Shown piece after piece: positions 25,143-32,171 of a stretch of 64,000 nucleotides of DNA. Made by a program: the position numbers and the translations under genes. This DNA is from an uncultured Acetatifactor sp. (GTDB lineage Bacteria; Bacillota; Clostridia; Lachnospirales; Lachnospiraceae). Position 1 is the stretch's first letter; each line of letters starts with the position of its first letter. The stretch covers positions 62,001 through 126,000 of the forward strand of contig CALWSL010000007.1 of NCBI GenBank assembly GCA_944384205.1, in the 5' to 3' direction. Under the pieces are notes generated by a model, which worked only from the letters and a program-made list of their open reading frames with translations, made no database searches and was not told the DNA's origin.

Positions 25143-26027
25143 ATGGAAATTCGGGTTCTTCGTTATTTTCTTACTGTAGCAGAGGAAGGGAATATAACGA
25201 GAGCTGCGAATATTCTTCATGTCACGCAGCCGACACTCAGCCGTCAGCTTATGGATTTGGAAAATGAACTTGGCACTACATTATTTCTGAGAGGAAAGAG
25301 AGCGATTACATTGACGGATGACGGATTAATATTCCGCCAAAGGGCGAAGGAAATTGTAGAGCTTGCAGATAAGGCGGAACGGGAATTCATTGAGCGCCAC
25401 GATTTGATAAATGGAGTTATTTCCATAGGGTGTGTCGAGACAATGGGCTCGCGTTTTCTTGCCGATCTTATTGTAAAATTTCATCACCAATATCCACAGG
25501 TGCAGTTTGACTTATACAACGGTTATTCCGACGATATAAAAGACCGGATTGACAAAGGACTTTTGGATATCGGCTTGCTTATGTCGCCTGTCGAAATAAC
25601 GAAATATGACTTTATGCGTCTGGACAAGAAGGATATATGGGGCGTGCTGGTGCCGGAAGATGATCCGATTGCCAAAAGCAGTGCGGTTACTTTGGATGAA
25701 ATCATGGATAAGCCATTGTTTGTGCCAAAGAGATCTGCCGTACATAACGAAGTTGTAAATTGGTTTGGAGTTCCCGCAGAACGGTTAAATATTGTCGGAA
25801 CCCATACGTTGTTGTCCAACACGGTGCTGCTCGTGGAACGGGGTATGGGTTATGCGCTTACTTTGAACGGTTCCCTTTCTGTTCAAAGCAGCCAAAAAAC
25901 AAAATTTATTCCGCTTTCTCCGGAACGCACAACAGAGAGTGTTTTTGTGTGGAAAAAAAACCACCTGTTTCATCCCGCCGCATCACTGTTTATCCAGATG
26001 GCAAATATGCAGAAAGGACAGTTGTAA
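25143..26027 (+). CDS. LysR-family transcriptional regulator
   Basis: 294 residues from ATG 25143; GGAGGG at 25131-25136 is six bases upstream, while the ATG at 25137 abuts it. The classic N-terminal winged helix is visible (IRVLRYFLTVAEEGNITRAA, VTQPTLSRQLMDLENELG). The C-terminal periplasmic-binding-protein-like effector domain reads VISIGCVETMGSRFLADLI. It precedes a cupin and flavodoxin gene pair on the same strand, which may be its targets; LysR regulators often control neighbours. Confidence 0.93.
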   Translation: MEIRVLRYFLTVAEEGNITRAANILHVTQPTLSRQLMDLENELGTTLFLRGKRAITLTDDGLIFRQRAKEIVELADKAEREFIERHDLINGVISIGCVETMGSRFLADLIVKFHHQYPQVQFDLYNGYSDDIKDRIDKGLLDIGLLMSPVEITKYDFMRLDKKDIWGVLVPEDDPIAKSSAVTLDEIMDKPLFVPKRSAVHNEVVNWFGVPAERLNIVGTHTLLSNTVLLVERGMGYALTLNGSLSVQSSQKTKFIPLSPERTTESVFVWKKNHLFHPAASLFIQMANMQKGQL

Positions 26028-26098
26028 GAGGATTTTATCATTCGCATAAGACATAATAAACAATAATTTATAAGTATTAGACATAGAAGAGAATTCCG

Positions 26099-26112
26099 AC
26101 TATCATGATAGT
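26099..26112. promoter_or_regulatory. 14-bp perfect palindrome flanked by GAATTC boxes
   Basis: ACTATCATGATAGT is a perfect palindrome and is bracketed by GAATTC at 26091 and 26118. It lies between the LysR gene and the cupin gene. An operator is possible; no promoter boxes were clear. Confidence 0.4.
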
Positions 26113-26125
26113 GTAGAGAATTCTT

Positions 26126-26165
26126 GAAACGGCAGATGGATTTTAGGATTCCGTCTGCCGTTTTC
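26126..26165 (+). terminator. Terminator after the LysR gene
   Basis: GAAACGGCAGA (26126-26136) pairs with TCTGCCGTTTTC (26154-26165), which ends in a short T run. Likely functional, and partly bidirectional. Confidence 0.7.
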
Positions 26166-26200
26166 AATCGAATCAAAATATGAGAAAGGAGAAATGTATT

Positions 26201-26611
26201 ATGAGTACGCTTGAAAACAGTGTTATTTTTGCAAAAGGCGAGGTTAATCCGTTCGGAGAATTTTTTATCGGGACGTCCTATTTGAATATGCTTACCACCC
26301 AGGGAGTTGCAATTGGCAATGTAACCTTTGAGCCGGGCTGCCGGAACAACTGGCATATTCACAAAGCTGACAAGGGCGGCGGGCAGATTCTGCTCTGCAC
26401 CGGCGGCAGAGGCTGGTATCAGGAATGGGGCAAAGACGCACAGGAGCTTCACGCCGGAGATGTGGTGGTAATTCCTGCAGGAGTAAAACACTGGCACGGC
26501 GCGGCGCAGGACAGTTGGTTTGTACATCTTGCAGTAGAGGTTCCCGGCGAGAACACAGGCTGCGAATGGCTGGAGCCCGTATCAGAGGAAGATTACAGAA
26601 ATGTCCAATAA
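26201..26611 (+). CDS. Cupin-domain protein
   Basis: 136 residues from ATG 26201, with AAAGGAG nine bases upstream. A single cupin domain is present with two metal-binding motifs: GCRNNWHIHKADKGGGQ (His-His plus later residues) and VKHWHGAAQD. This resembles small cupins of the carboxymuconolactone/quercetin-dioxygenase-like group that accompany redox enzymes. Its end overlaps the following flavodoxin by 11 bases, so the two are translated together. Confidence 0.88.
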   Translation: MSTLENSVIFAKGEVNPFGEFFIGTSYLNMLTTQGVAIGNVTFEPGCRNNWHIHKADKGGGQILLCTGGRGWYQEWGKDAQELHAGDVVVIPAGVKHWHGAAQDSWFVHLAVEVPGENTGCEWLEPVSEEDYRNVQ

Positions 26612-27086
26612 AATGCTGATTATTTGCTATTCACAGTCAGGAAATACCCATCGTGTCGCAGTTGAAATCCAAAGGCAGACGCAGGGAGAGCTGTGCCAGA
26701 TTTATCCCTGGCAGCCGTATCCCATGACATATTGGAAGCTGCTTTCACAGGTCAAGAAAGAAATTTATGACGGCTACTGTCCCCGCCTGCTGCCTGTTTC
26801 CTGCAATCTGCAGGACTATGATGTTATTTTTGTCGGTACTCCGAATTGGTGCGGAACAATGGCGCCGCCTGTAGCGGCTTTTCTGTCACAGAATCAACTG
26901 TCGGGAAAAAACATTCTTCCTTTCTGTACCCACGGCGGCGGAGGCAGCGGTCACATCGAGGAAGATATCAGAAAAATCTGTGGGGATGCAAAGGTATGCA
27001 GGATTTTCAGCACAATAGGAAAGGGCGGAGTGCATTTAACACAGGATATCGGAGAATGGCTGCGCGATAATGGTATTAACTGCTAA
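26601..27086 (+). CDS. Flavodoxin
   Basis: 161 residues, cytoplasmic (no signal peptide). The FMN phosphate-binding loop is YSQSGNTHR (about 10-18), followed by DVIFVGTPNWCGTMAPPV and ILPFCTHGGGGSG, typical of flavodoxin_4-type proteins. It overlaps the upstream cupin gene. Compared with the two lipoprotein flavodoxins in this window (ending at 27903 and 16291), it lacks the export signal, so it likely serves inside the cell. Confidence 0.9.
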   Translation: MSNKMLIICYSQSGNTHRVAVEIQRQTQGELCQIYPWQPYPMTYWKLLSQVKKEIYDGYCPRLLPVSCNLQDYDVIFVGTPNWCGTMAPPVAAFLSQNQLSGKNILPFCTHGGGGSGHIEEDIRKICGDAKVCRIFSTIGKGGVHLTQDIGEWLRDNGINC

Positions 27087-27135
27087 CGAGGATAATTCTG
27101 AAAAGTAAGTTATAACCTCCGGGTGTGAACTGGTG

Positions 27136-27170
27136 AACGAAACGAGACTTCTGTGAAAGTTTCGTTTTTT
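27136..27170 (+). terminator. Terminator after the cupin-flavodoxin pair
   Basis: AACGAAAC (27136-27143) and GTTTCGTT (27159-27166) form the stem, followed by a T run to 27170. Confidence 0.8.
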
Positions 27171-27207
27171 CTATAATACAGTCAACAGGAACAGAAAGGA
27201 GTTTACA

Positions 27208-27903
27208 ATGAAAAAATTTACCGTTTTATTTTTAAGCTTATCAATGATATTCAGTCTTGTTGCCTGCGGCAGTCAGAACAGTGAAAACAGCGCGCAGACA
27301 GGTCAGACTGCCAATGAAAGCACAACGTCGGAAGACACGCAGGAATCTGACCTGCAAACGGAGGAAACTCAGACAGAGAGTTCTGTAGAAAGTGTTGCCT
27401 CAGAACAGGAAACTCAGGAAAAAAAGACGCTGGTTGTCTATTATTCCGCATCAGGAAATACGGAAGCGGCTGCAAATTATATTGCCGCGGCAACCGATGC
27501 CGATGTTTTTGAACTGGTTCCGGCAGTTCCGTATACGGATGATGATTTGGACTGGACAGATGACGAAAGCCGGGTTGTATATGAATATGAAAACCCGGAG
27601 GAACGGGCAGTAGAGCTTGTGGAATCAACTGTCCCTGACTGGGAATCCTATGATGTCGTTTTTATCGGCTATCCTATCTGGTGGGGAATTGCGGCATGGC
27701 CTGTAAATGAATTTATTGAAGGAAATGACTTTACAGGAAAGACTGTTGTTCCGTTCTGCACATCGGCAAGCTCCGGTTTGGGTGAAAGCGGCGAATTGCT
27801 GGCGGAGGCAGCAGGAACGGGAGAATGGCTGGAAGGCGAGAGATTTACTTCAAGAGTTTCGGAGGAAACCGTTCAGGAATGGATAGAAAGTCTGGGGTTG
27901 TAA
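27208..27903 (+). CDS. Flavodoxin lipoprotein
   Basis: 231 residues with AAAGGAG upstream. A lipoprotein signal (MKKFTVLFLSLSMIFSLVAC, cysteine at 20) is followed by a long Gln/Ser/Glu/Thr-rich spacer to about residue 75. Then comes a flavodoxin domain: LVVYYSASGNTEAAANYI, DVVFIGYPIWWGIAAWPV and VVPFCTSASSGLGESG. The predicted location is the outer face of the membrane. Related in plan to the lipoprotein at 16291-17448 but without the cyclophilin-like part. Its redox partner is not evident. Confidence 0.88.
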   Translation: MKKFTVLFLSLSMIFSLVACGSQNSENSAQTGQTANESTTSEDTQESDLQTEETQTESSVESVASEQETQEKKTLVVYYSASGNTEAAANYIAAATDADVFELVPAVPYTDDDLDWTDDESRVVYEYENPEERAVELVESTVPDWESYDVVFIGYPIWWGIAAWPVNEFIEGNDFTGKTVVPFCTSASSGLGESGELLAEAAGTGEWLEGERFTSRVSEETVQEWIESLGL

Positions 27904-27945
27904 GCACACGTACAGATTATAAGAATATTGCATTTTTTACAAAGA

Positions 27946-27981
27946 AAGCTTCTGAATTTTAAAGAATTCAGAGGCTTTTTT
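27946..27981 (+). terminator. Terminator after the flavodoxin lipoprotein gene
   Basis: AAGCTTCTGAATT (27946-27958) pairs with AATTCAGAGGCTT (27965-27977), with one G-T pair, followed by a T tract. Confidence 0.85.
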
Positions 27982-28037
27982 ATAGTACGCCTTGCGGCGC
28001 ACGTTTTCTCATAGAGAAGATATAATAAGGAAAAATC

Positions 28038-28069
28038 AAAACTGGCATGGTGTTTTTTGTTAAAACTGG
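28038..28069. promoter_or_regulatory. Direct repeat upstream of the B6-kinase gene
   Basis: AAAACTGG occurs at 28038-28045 and again at 28062-28069, 24 bases apart, about 70 bases before the kinase start. Paired direct repeats of this kind are used by MocR/PdxR-type regulators of vitamin B6 genes, but no such regulator is in the window, so this is weak. Confidence 0.3.
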
Positions 28070-28131
28070 ATATTTTCATAAGACCAATTCTGATATAAAG
28101 TGTAACCAATGCAAAATACAGGAGAATGGAA

Positions 28132-28980
28132 ATGAAAAGAGTAGCGCTGATTAATGATTTATCCGGCTTTGGGAAATGTTCCCTGACAGCGGCGATACCT
28201 GTCATCTCAGTGATGGGAATGCAGGCTTGTCCTCTTCCGACGGCTGTTTTGTCGGCTCAGACGGGATTTCATAATTATTATTGTGATGATTTTACGGATA
28301 GAATGGATTGCTTCACGGATGAGTGGAAGAAAATGCAGGTAAGCTTTGACGGAATTTATTCCGGTTATCTGGCAGGCCCCAGGCAAATGGAAAAGGTTCT
28401 GTACTTTTTGGAGGCGTTTAAAACAGAGGATACCATGTATCTGGCTGACCCTGTTATGGGTGATAATGGCAGAGGCTATCACATGTTCAGCAAAGAGCTT
28501 CTGGATGAAATGAAAAAGCTGACAGTGAAGGCGGATGTCATTACTCCCAATTTGACGGAAGCCTGTTTCCTTGCGGGCGAAGAGTACCGGGATGTGATTT
28601 CCCACAGGCAGCATAAGGATTATACGAAACGCATTCAGGATATCTGCGAAAAGCTTTTGAAGCAGGCGCAGAAACCCCAGACCGTCATAGTAACGGGCAT
28701 TATCCGGGAGAGAGAAAATCAGGAATATGCAGGTAATCTTGCAGTTACGGAGAACGAAAGCTTTTATGTGGAACATCCTTACACGGGAACGGGATTTTCG
28801 GGCACTGGAGATTTGTTCGCATCCGTCATATGCGGTTCACTGATAAAAGGATTATCCGTTCAGGAAGCCGTAAAAAAGGCGGCGGGCTTTTTGCAGGCAG
28901 CAATAGAAGAGGCTACTGCAGAAAAGATTCCCCCGAACCACGGAATCCCGTTTGAAAAATATTTATATCAGTTATTATAA
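28132..28980 (+). CDS. Pyridoxal/pyridoxamine kinase
   Basis: 282 residues starting at MKRVALINDLSGFGKCSL (28132), seven bases after CAGGAG; the ATG at 28126 is too close. Ribokinase-like fold of the PdxY/PdxK group: DLSGFGKCSLTAA, YSGYLAGPRQ, LADPVMGDNGR, TPNLTEACFL and the catalytic GTGFSGTGDLFAS loop. It phosphorylates B6 vitamers to their 5'-phosphates. It is followed directly by an ECF transporter S component, so uptake of a B6-type or hydroxymethylpyrimidine-like substrate is a reasonable inference. Confidence 0.88.
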   Translation: MKRVALINDLSGFGKCSLTAAIPVISVMGMQACPLPTAVLSAQTGFHNYYCDDFTDRMDCFTDEWKKMQVSFDGIYSGYLAGPRQMEKVLYFLEAFKTEDTMYLADPVMGDNGRGYHMFSKELLDEMKKLTVKADVITPNLTEACFLAGEEYRDVISHRQHKDYTKRIQDICEKLLKQAQKPQTVIVTGIIRERENQEYAGNLAVTENESFYVEHPYTGTGFSGTGDLFASVICGSLIKGLSVQEAVKKAAGFLQAAIEEATAEKIPPNHGIPFEKYLYQLL

Positions 28981-28993
28981 GGAGGCGGCAGCA

Positions 28994-29542
28994 ATGAGTA
29001 TGCAGAAAACCGTAAATGAAGAAAAAGCAATGAAAAGTTCAAAAGTAAAATATATCACAATGACAGGTATCATGGCGGCATTGATTACAATTATGACGGC
29101 TTATATTTTCCATATTCCTATAGGTGTAAACGGCGGTTATGTTCATTTCGGAGATTCCCTGATTTATCTGGCGGCAGTATTGCTTCCGACGCCCTATGCC
29201 CTTGCGGCAGCAGCCATCGGCGGTGGTCTGGCGGATTTACTGACAGCTCCCATGTGGGCGCCCGCAACTATAATTATCAAAATGCTGATTACGATTCCTT
29301 TTACCAATAAGTCGAAGAAAATTGTAACTCCCCGCAACGTAATAGCAACCGTAATCGCATATTTTATTTCAGGAATCGGCTACTTTGTTGCGGAGTATGT
29401 TCTTTTCGGAACATGGTCAGTCTTTTTTGTATCCATGTACCAAAGTTTGTGGCAGTCCGGCGGAAGCGCAATTTTCTTTGTTATTTTTGGTCTTGCGCTG
29501 GATAAGGCTCATGTAAAGACAAAATTCTTTGGAGAAAATTAA
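28994..29542 (+). CDS. ECF transporter S component-like membrane protein
   Basis: 182 residues from ATG 28994, eight bases after AAGGAGG, which overlaps the stop of the kinase gene. Five or six hydrophobic segments are visible. GGYVHFGDSLIYLAAVLLP followed by AAIGGGLADLL is the pattern of substrate-capture S components. No ATPase (EcfA) or EcfT gene is nearby, so it probably uses a shared energising module. Because it is sandwiched between a B6-type kinase and a radical SAM gene, vitamin uptake is inferred. From memory, a membrane protein of this kind accompanies TatD-linked radical SAM proteins. Confidence 0.78.
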   Translation: MSMQKTVNEEKAMKSSKVKYITMTGIMAALITIMTAYIFHIPIGVNGGYVHFGDSLIYLAAVLLPTPYALAAAAIGGGLADLLTAPMWAPATIIIKMLITIPFTNKSKKIVTPRNVIATVIAYFISGIGYFVAEYVLFGTWSVFFVSMYQSLWQSGGSAIFFVIFGLALDKAHVKTKFFGEN

Positions 29543-29556
29543 GAGAGGTATTAATT

Positions 29557-30153
29557 ATGGCAGATATTTTATACACATACAAAAATCAAGTTTACGCAAA
29601 CATTACAAACCGCTGTGACTGCAGTTGTCAGTTCTGCATCCGTTCCCATCAGGACAGTGTGGGAGAAGCGGAGAATCTCTGGTTCAAAACCGATCCTACC
29701 TTGGAAGAAATCAAAAAGGCGATGGATGAGTTTGATTTTACAGGCTATGAGGAATTGGTATACTGCGGTTATGGAGAACCGACCTGTGCGCTGGAAAATC
29801 TTCTTGCCAGCGCCGCATATGCCAGGGAAAAATATAATATCAGGATTCGCCTGAACACCAACGGACTGGCTAATCTGTATCACAAGAGAAATGTGGTGCC
29901 GGAGCTTGCAAAGGTAATTGACAGCGTTTCTATTAGTCTGAACGCGCCCACCGCGGAGAAATATCAGGAGGTAACGCGTCCCCGGTTTGAAAATGCCTTT
30001 CCTGCCCTTCTGGAATTTGCGGCTCTTGCGAAGGATGCGTTTGCGCATACACAGCTTTCCATCGTGGATGTGCTTCCTGAGGACGAGATTAAGGCGTGCC
30101 GGAAGATTGCGGATGACAGAGGGATTTATCTGAAGATTCGGAAGTTTTCTTAA
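29557..30153 (+). CDS. Radical SAM protein, TatD-linked type
   Basis: 198 residues. The radical SAM cluster is at about C20-C27 (RCDCSCQFCIR, CxxxCxxC), with the GYGEP motif (YCGYGEPTCALENLL) and NTNGLANL. The protein is short for a radical SAM enzyme and has no C-terminal auxiliary-cluster domain. It resembles the small radical SAM family often coupled to TatD nuclease genes, but no tatD is adjacent here. It follows the S component by 14 bases, same operon. Function unknown. Confidence 0.82.
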   Translation: MADILYTYKNQVYANITNRCDCSCQFCIRSHQDSVGEAENLWFKTDPTLEEIKKAMDEFDFTGYEELVYCGYGEPTCALENLLASAAYAREKYNIRIRLNTNGLANLYHKRNVVPELAKVIDSVSISLNAPTAEKYQEVTRPRFENAFPALLEFAALAKDAFAHTQLSIVDVLPEDEIKACRKIADDRGIYLKIRKFS

Positions 30154-30297
30154 AGAGTGATTTAAGTCATGTTTAATCCTCAATTGAATGACCTGTTGCA
30201 TTTCATAGCAAAGGAAGAGAATGTAGGAAACGGATGGAAGAGTTTATTTTCAGATATAATAAGATAGATAACATAACCCCTTTAATCTGGAGGAAAT

Positions 30298-31272
30298 ATG
30301 AACCCGATCAACAAAGCAACTATTTTCAACACTATAAAATTTACTTCGGCGGCGATTCTGGCGATTGTAATTGCCACTGCCTTAAGGCTTGACTATGCCG
30401 TTTCCGCCGGAATCGTGGCAATTTTAAGCATTCAGCCAACGAAGCGGGAGACTGTCAAAACAGCCATTGGCAGATTGCTTGCGTTTCTATGCGCCCTGCT
30501 TATTGCCTTTGTGTGTTATGGACTGTTGGGCTACACCCTTTGGAGCTTTGGAATATATCTTCTGCTATATATATTCGTATGCCAAATCCTTGGCTGGTAC
30601 AGTTCCATGGCGGTCAATTCTGTACTCGTTTCCCATTTTCTTACAGCGGGAATTATGGATATCACTACAATTCTCAATGAATGCGGCATTTTTTTCATCG
30701 GCGTGAGCATCGGACTTCTTGCAAATATGCACCTGCGCAAAAATGTGGATTACATTGAAGAACTGAAAGAGAGCACTGACAATCAGATTCGGAAAATCCT
30801 GCATCGCATGTCTGAGCGCATTCTGGACAGTGATATCTCCGATTACAACGGTGACTGTTTTCTCATCCTTTGGGATTCCATCCGCAAAGCCAAAAATGTG
30901 GCGGAGGAAAACTACAATAACCAGTTGGGAAAAGGAGATGTTTACGATAAGGAATATATTTATATGAGAGAATCTCAGTGTCAGGTTCTGTATGAAATGT
31001 ACAAAAATGTCCGCCACATACACACAACCCCCATCACCGCGAAGAAGATTTCAGATTTTTTGGAGGAGGTCTCCAAGGTATACCATAAGACGAACACGGG
31101 CAAAGAGCTGTTAGAGAAATTTAAGGAACTGGATACAAGTATGAAGGATAAGCCCCTTCCCACGGAGCGGGTGGAATTTGAGGACAGGGCAAGACTTTTT
31201 TGCCTGCTGCGCTATATAGAGGAATTTCTTCTGATTAAAGTGGAATTTACAGGAAAACAAAATAAAGATTAA
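30298..31272 (+). CDS. Aromatic acid exporter-like membrane protein (FUSC/ArAE type)
   Basis: 324 residues with GGAGG upstream of the ATG. The N-terminal half has about four to six membrane helices (FTSAAILAIVIATALRLDYAVSAG, a following IQPTKRETVKTAIGR motif, then GIYLLLYIFVCQILGW). The C-terminal half is cytoplasmic and helical. This matches the ArAE_1/FUSC group of putative aromatic-acid exporters in Firmicutes. It stands between the radical SAM gene and a MerR/TipAS regulator; regulation by that protein is possible but not shown. Confidence 0.8.
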   Translation: MNPINKATIFNTIKFTSAAILAIVIATALRLDYAVSAGIVAILSIQPTKRETVKTAIGRLLAFLCALLIAFVCYGLLGYTLWSFGIYLLLYIFVCQILGWYSSMAVNSVLVSHFLTAGIMDITTILNECGIFFIGVSIGLLANMHLRKNVDYIEELKESTDNQIRKILHRMSERILDSDISDYNGDCFLILWDSIRKAKNVAEENYNNQLGKGDVYDKEYIYMRESQCQVLYEMYKNVRHIHTTPITAKKISDFLEEVSKVYHKTNTGKELLEKFKELDTSMKDKPLPTERVEFEDRARLFCLLRYIEEFLLIKVEFTGKQNKD

Positions 31273-31280
31273 AATAACGC

Positions 31281-31311
31281 TTGACTCTTACGTTACGTCA
31301 TAGCTTATGCT
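31281..31311 (+). promoter_or_regulatory. MerR-type promoter with long spacer
   Basis: TTGACT (31281-31286), a 19-base spacer containing TTACGTTACGTCA, and TATGCT (31306-31311). The over-long spacer with an ACGTTACGT palindromic core is the hallmark of promoters activated by MerR/TipA-type proteins. It probably drives the regulator gene itself. Confidence 0.7.
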
Positions 31312-31370
31312 ACACTTACACGGGAAAAATAGAAGCTGAAAGCTTGCAGATGATAGGAAAGGTAAGTATT

Positions 31371-32108
31371 ATGATGACAGTAAATGAAGTGAGCAGATTG
31401 ACAGGGGTGAGTATACGCACCCTGCATTATTATGACACAATCGGCTTGTTGCACCCGTCTCAGGTGACGGAGTCCAAATACAGGCTGTATGACGATACGG
31501 CTTTGGAGCGTCTTCAACAGATTTTACTGTTTCGAGAGCTGGAATTTCCTCTAAAAGAGATTAAGACCATTTTGGACAGCAAAGACTTTGACCGCGGAAA
31601 GGCTTTGGAACAGCAGATTGAGCTGCTGACTCTGAAAAAGGAACATCTGGAAAATTTAATTACCTTTGCCCGTGAAATTAGGACGAATGGAGTGAAGAAA
31701 TTGGATTTTGAAGCATTTGATACGAAAAAAATTGATGAGTATACAAAGCAGGCGAAGGAACGCTGGGGTCAGACCAGGGAGTATCAGGAGTTTGAGCAGA
31801 AAAACGAAAACAGAAGTACTGAGGATATGAAGCATATTTCCCAGGAGCTTAGGGAATTGTTTGCAGAGTTTGGTCAGCTAAAAGAGAGGAACCCTGTATC
31901 GGAAAAAGTGCAGAAGAAGGTAAAAAATCTCCAGAACTTTATTTCAGAACATTTTTATACCTGCACACCGGAGATATTGAAGTCTTTGGGAGAAATGTAT
32001 GCAGCCGGGGGCGAGTTCACTGAGAATATCGACAAAGCAGGCGGAATCGGCACGGCGGAATTTGTGGCAAAGGCAATCGAAAGCTTTGCTGCGGAAAACC
32101 AGCAATAA
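31371..32108 (+). CDS. MerR-family regulator with TipAS-type C-terminal domain
   Basis: 245 residues from ATG 31371. N-terminal MerR winged helix (VNEVSRLTGVSIRTLHYYDTIG, then PSQV...YRLYDD), followed by a dimerisation coiled coil (about 75-110). The last 140 residues match the TipAS drug-recognition domain (EYTKQAKERWGQTREYQEF and FYTCTPEILKSLGEMYAAGGEF). Such proteins sense antibiotics or other ligands and activate promoters with 19-base spacers, like the one just upstream. Confidence 0.92.
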   Translation: MMTVNEVSRLTGVSIRTLHYYDTIGLLHPSQVTESKYRLYDDTALERLQQILLFRELEFPLKEIKTILDSKDFDRGKALEQQIELLTLKKEHLENLITFAREIRTNGVKKLDFEAFDTKKIDEYTKQAKERWGQTREYQEFEQKNENRSTEDMKHISQELRELFAEFGQLKERNPVSEKVQKKVKNLQNFISEHFYTCTPEILKSLGEMYAAGGEFTENIDKAGGIGTAEFVAKAIESFAAENQQ

Positions 32109-32126
32109 TATCTTTTATAGTTTAGT

Positions 32127-32158
32127 AGGGGCATATCAGTCGTTTATGATATGCCCCT
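32127..32158. terminator. Bidirectional terminator between convergent genes
   Basis: AGGGGCATATCA (32127-32138) pairs perfectly with TGATATGCCCCT (32147-32158). A short T run follows on the plus side and a TA-rich stretch on the minus side. It separates the MerR gene from the convergent P-type ATPase. Confidence 0.85.
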
Positions 32159-32171
32159 TTAAAATTTCCTT

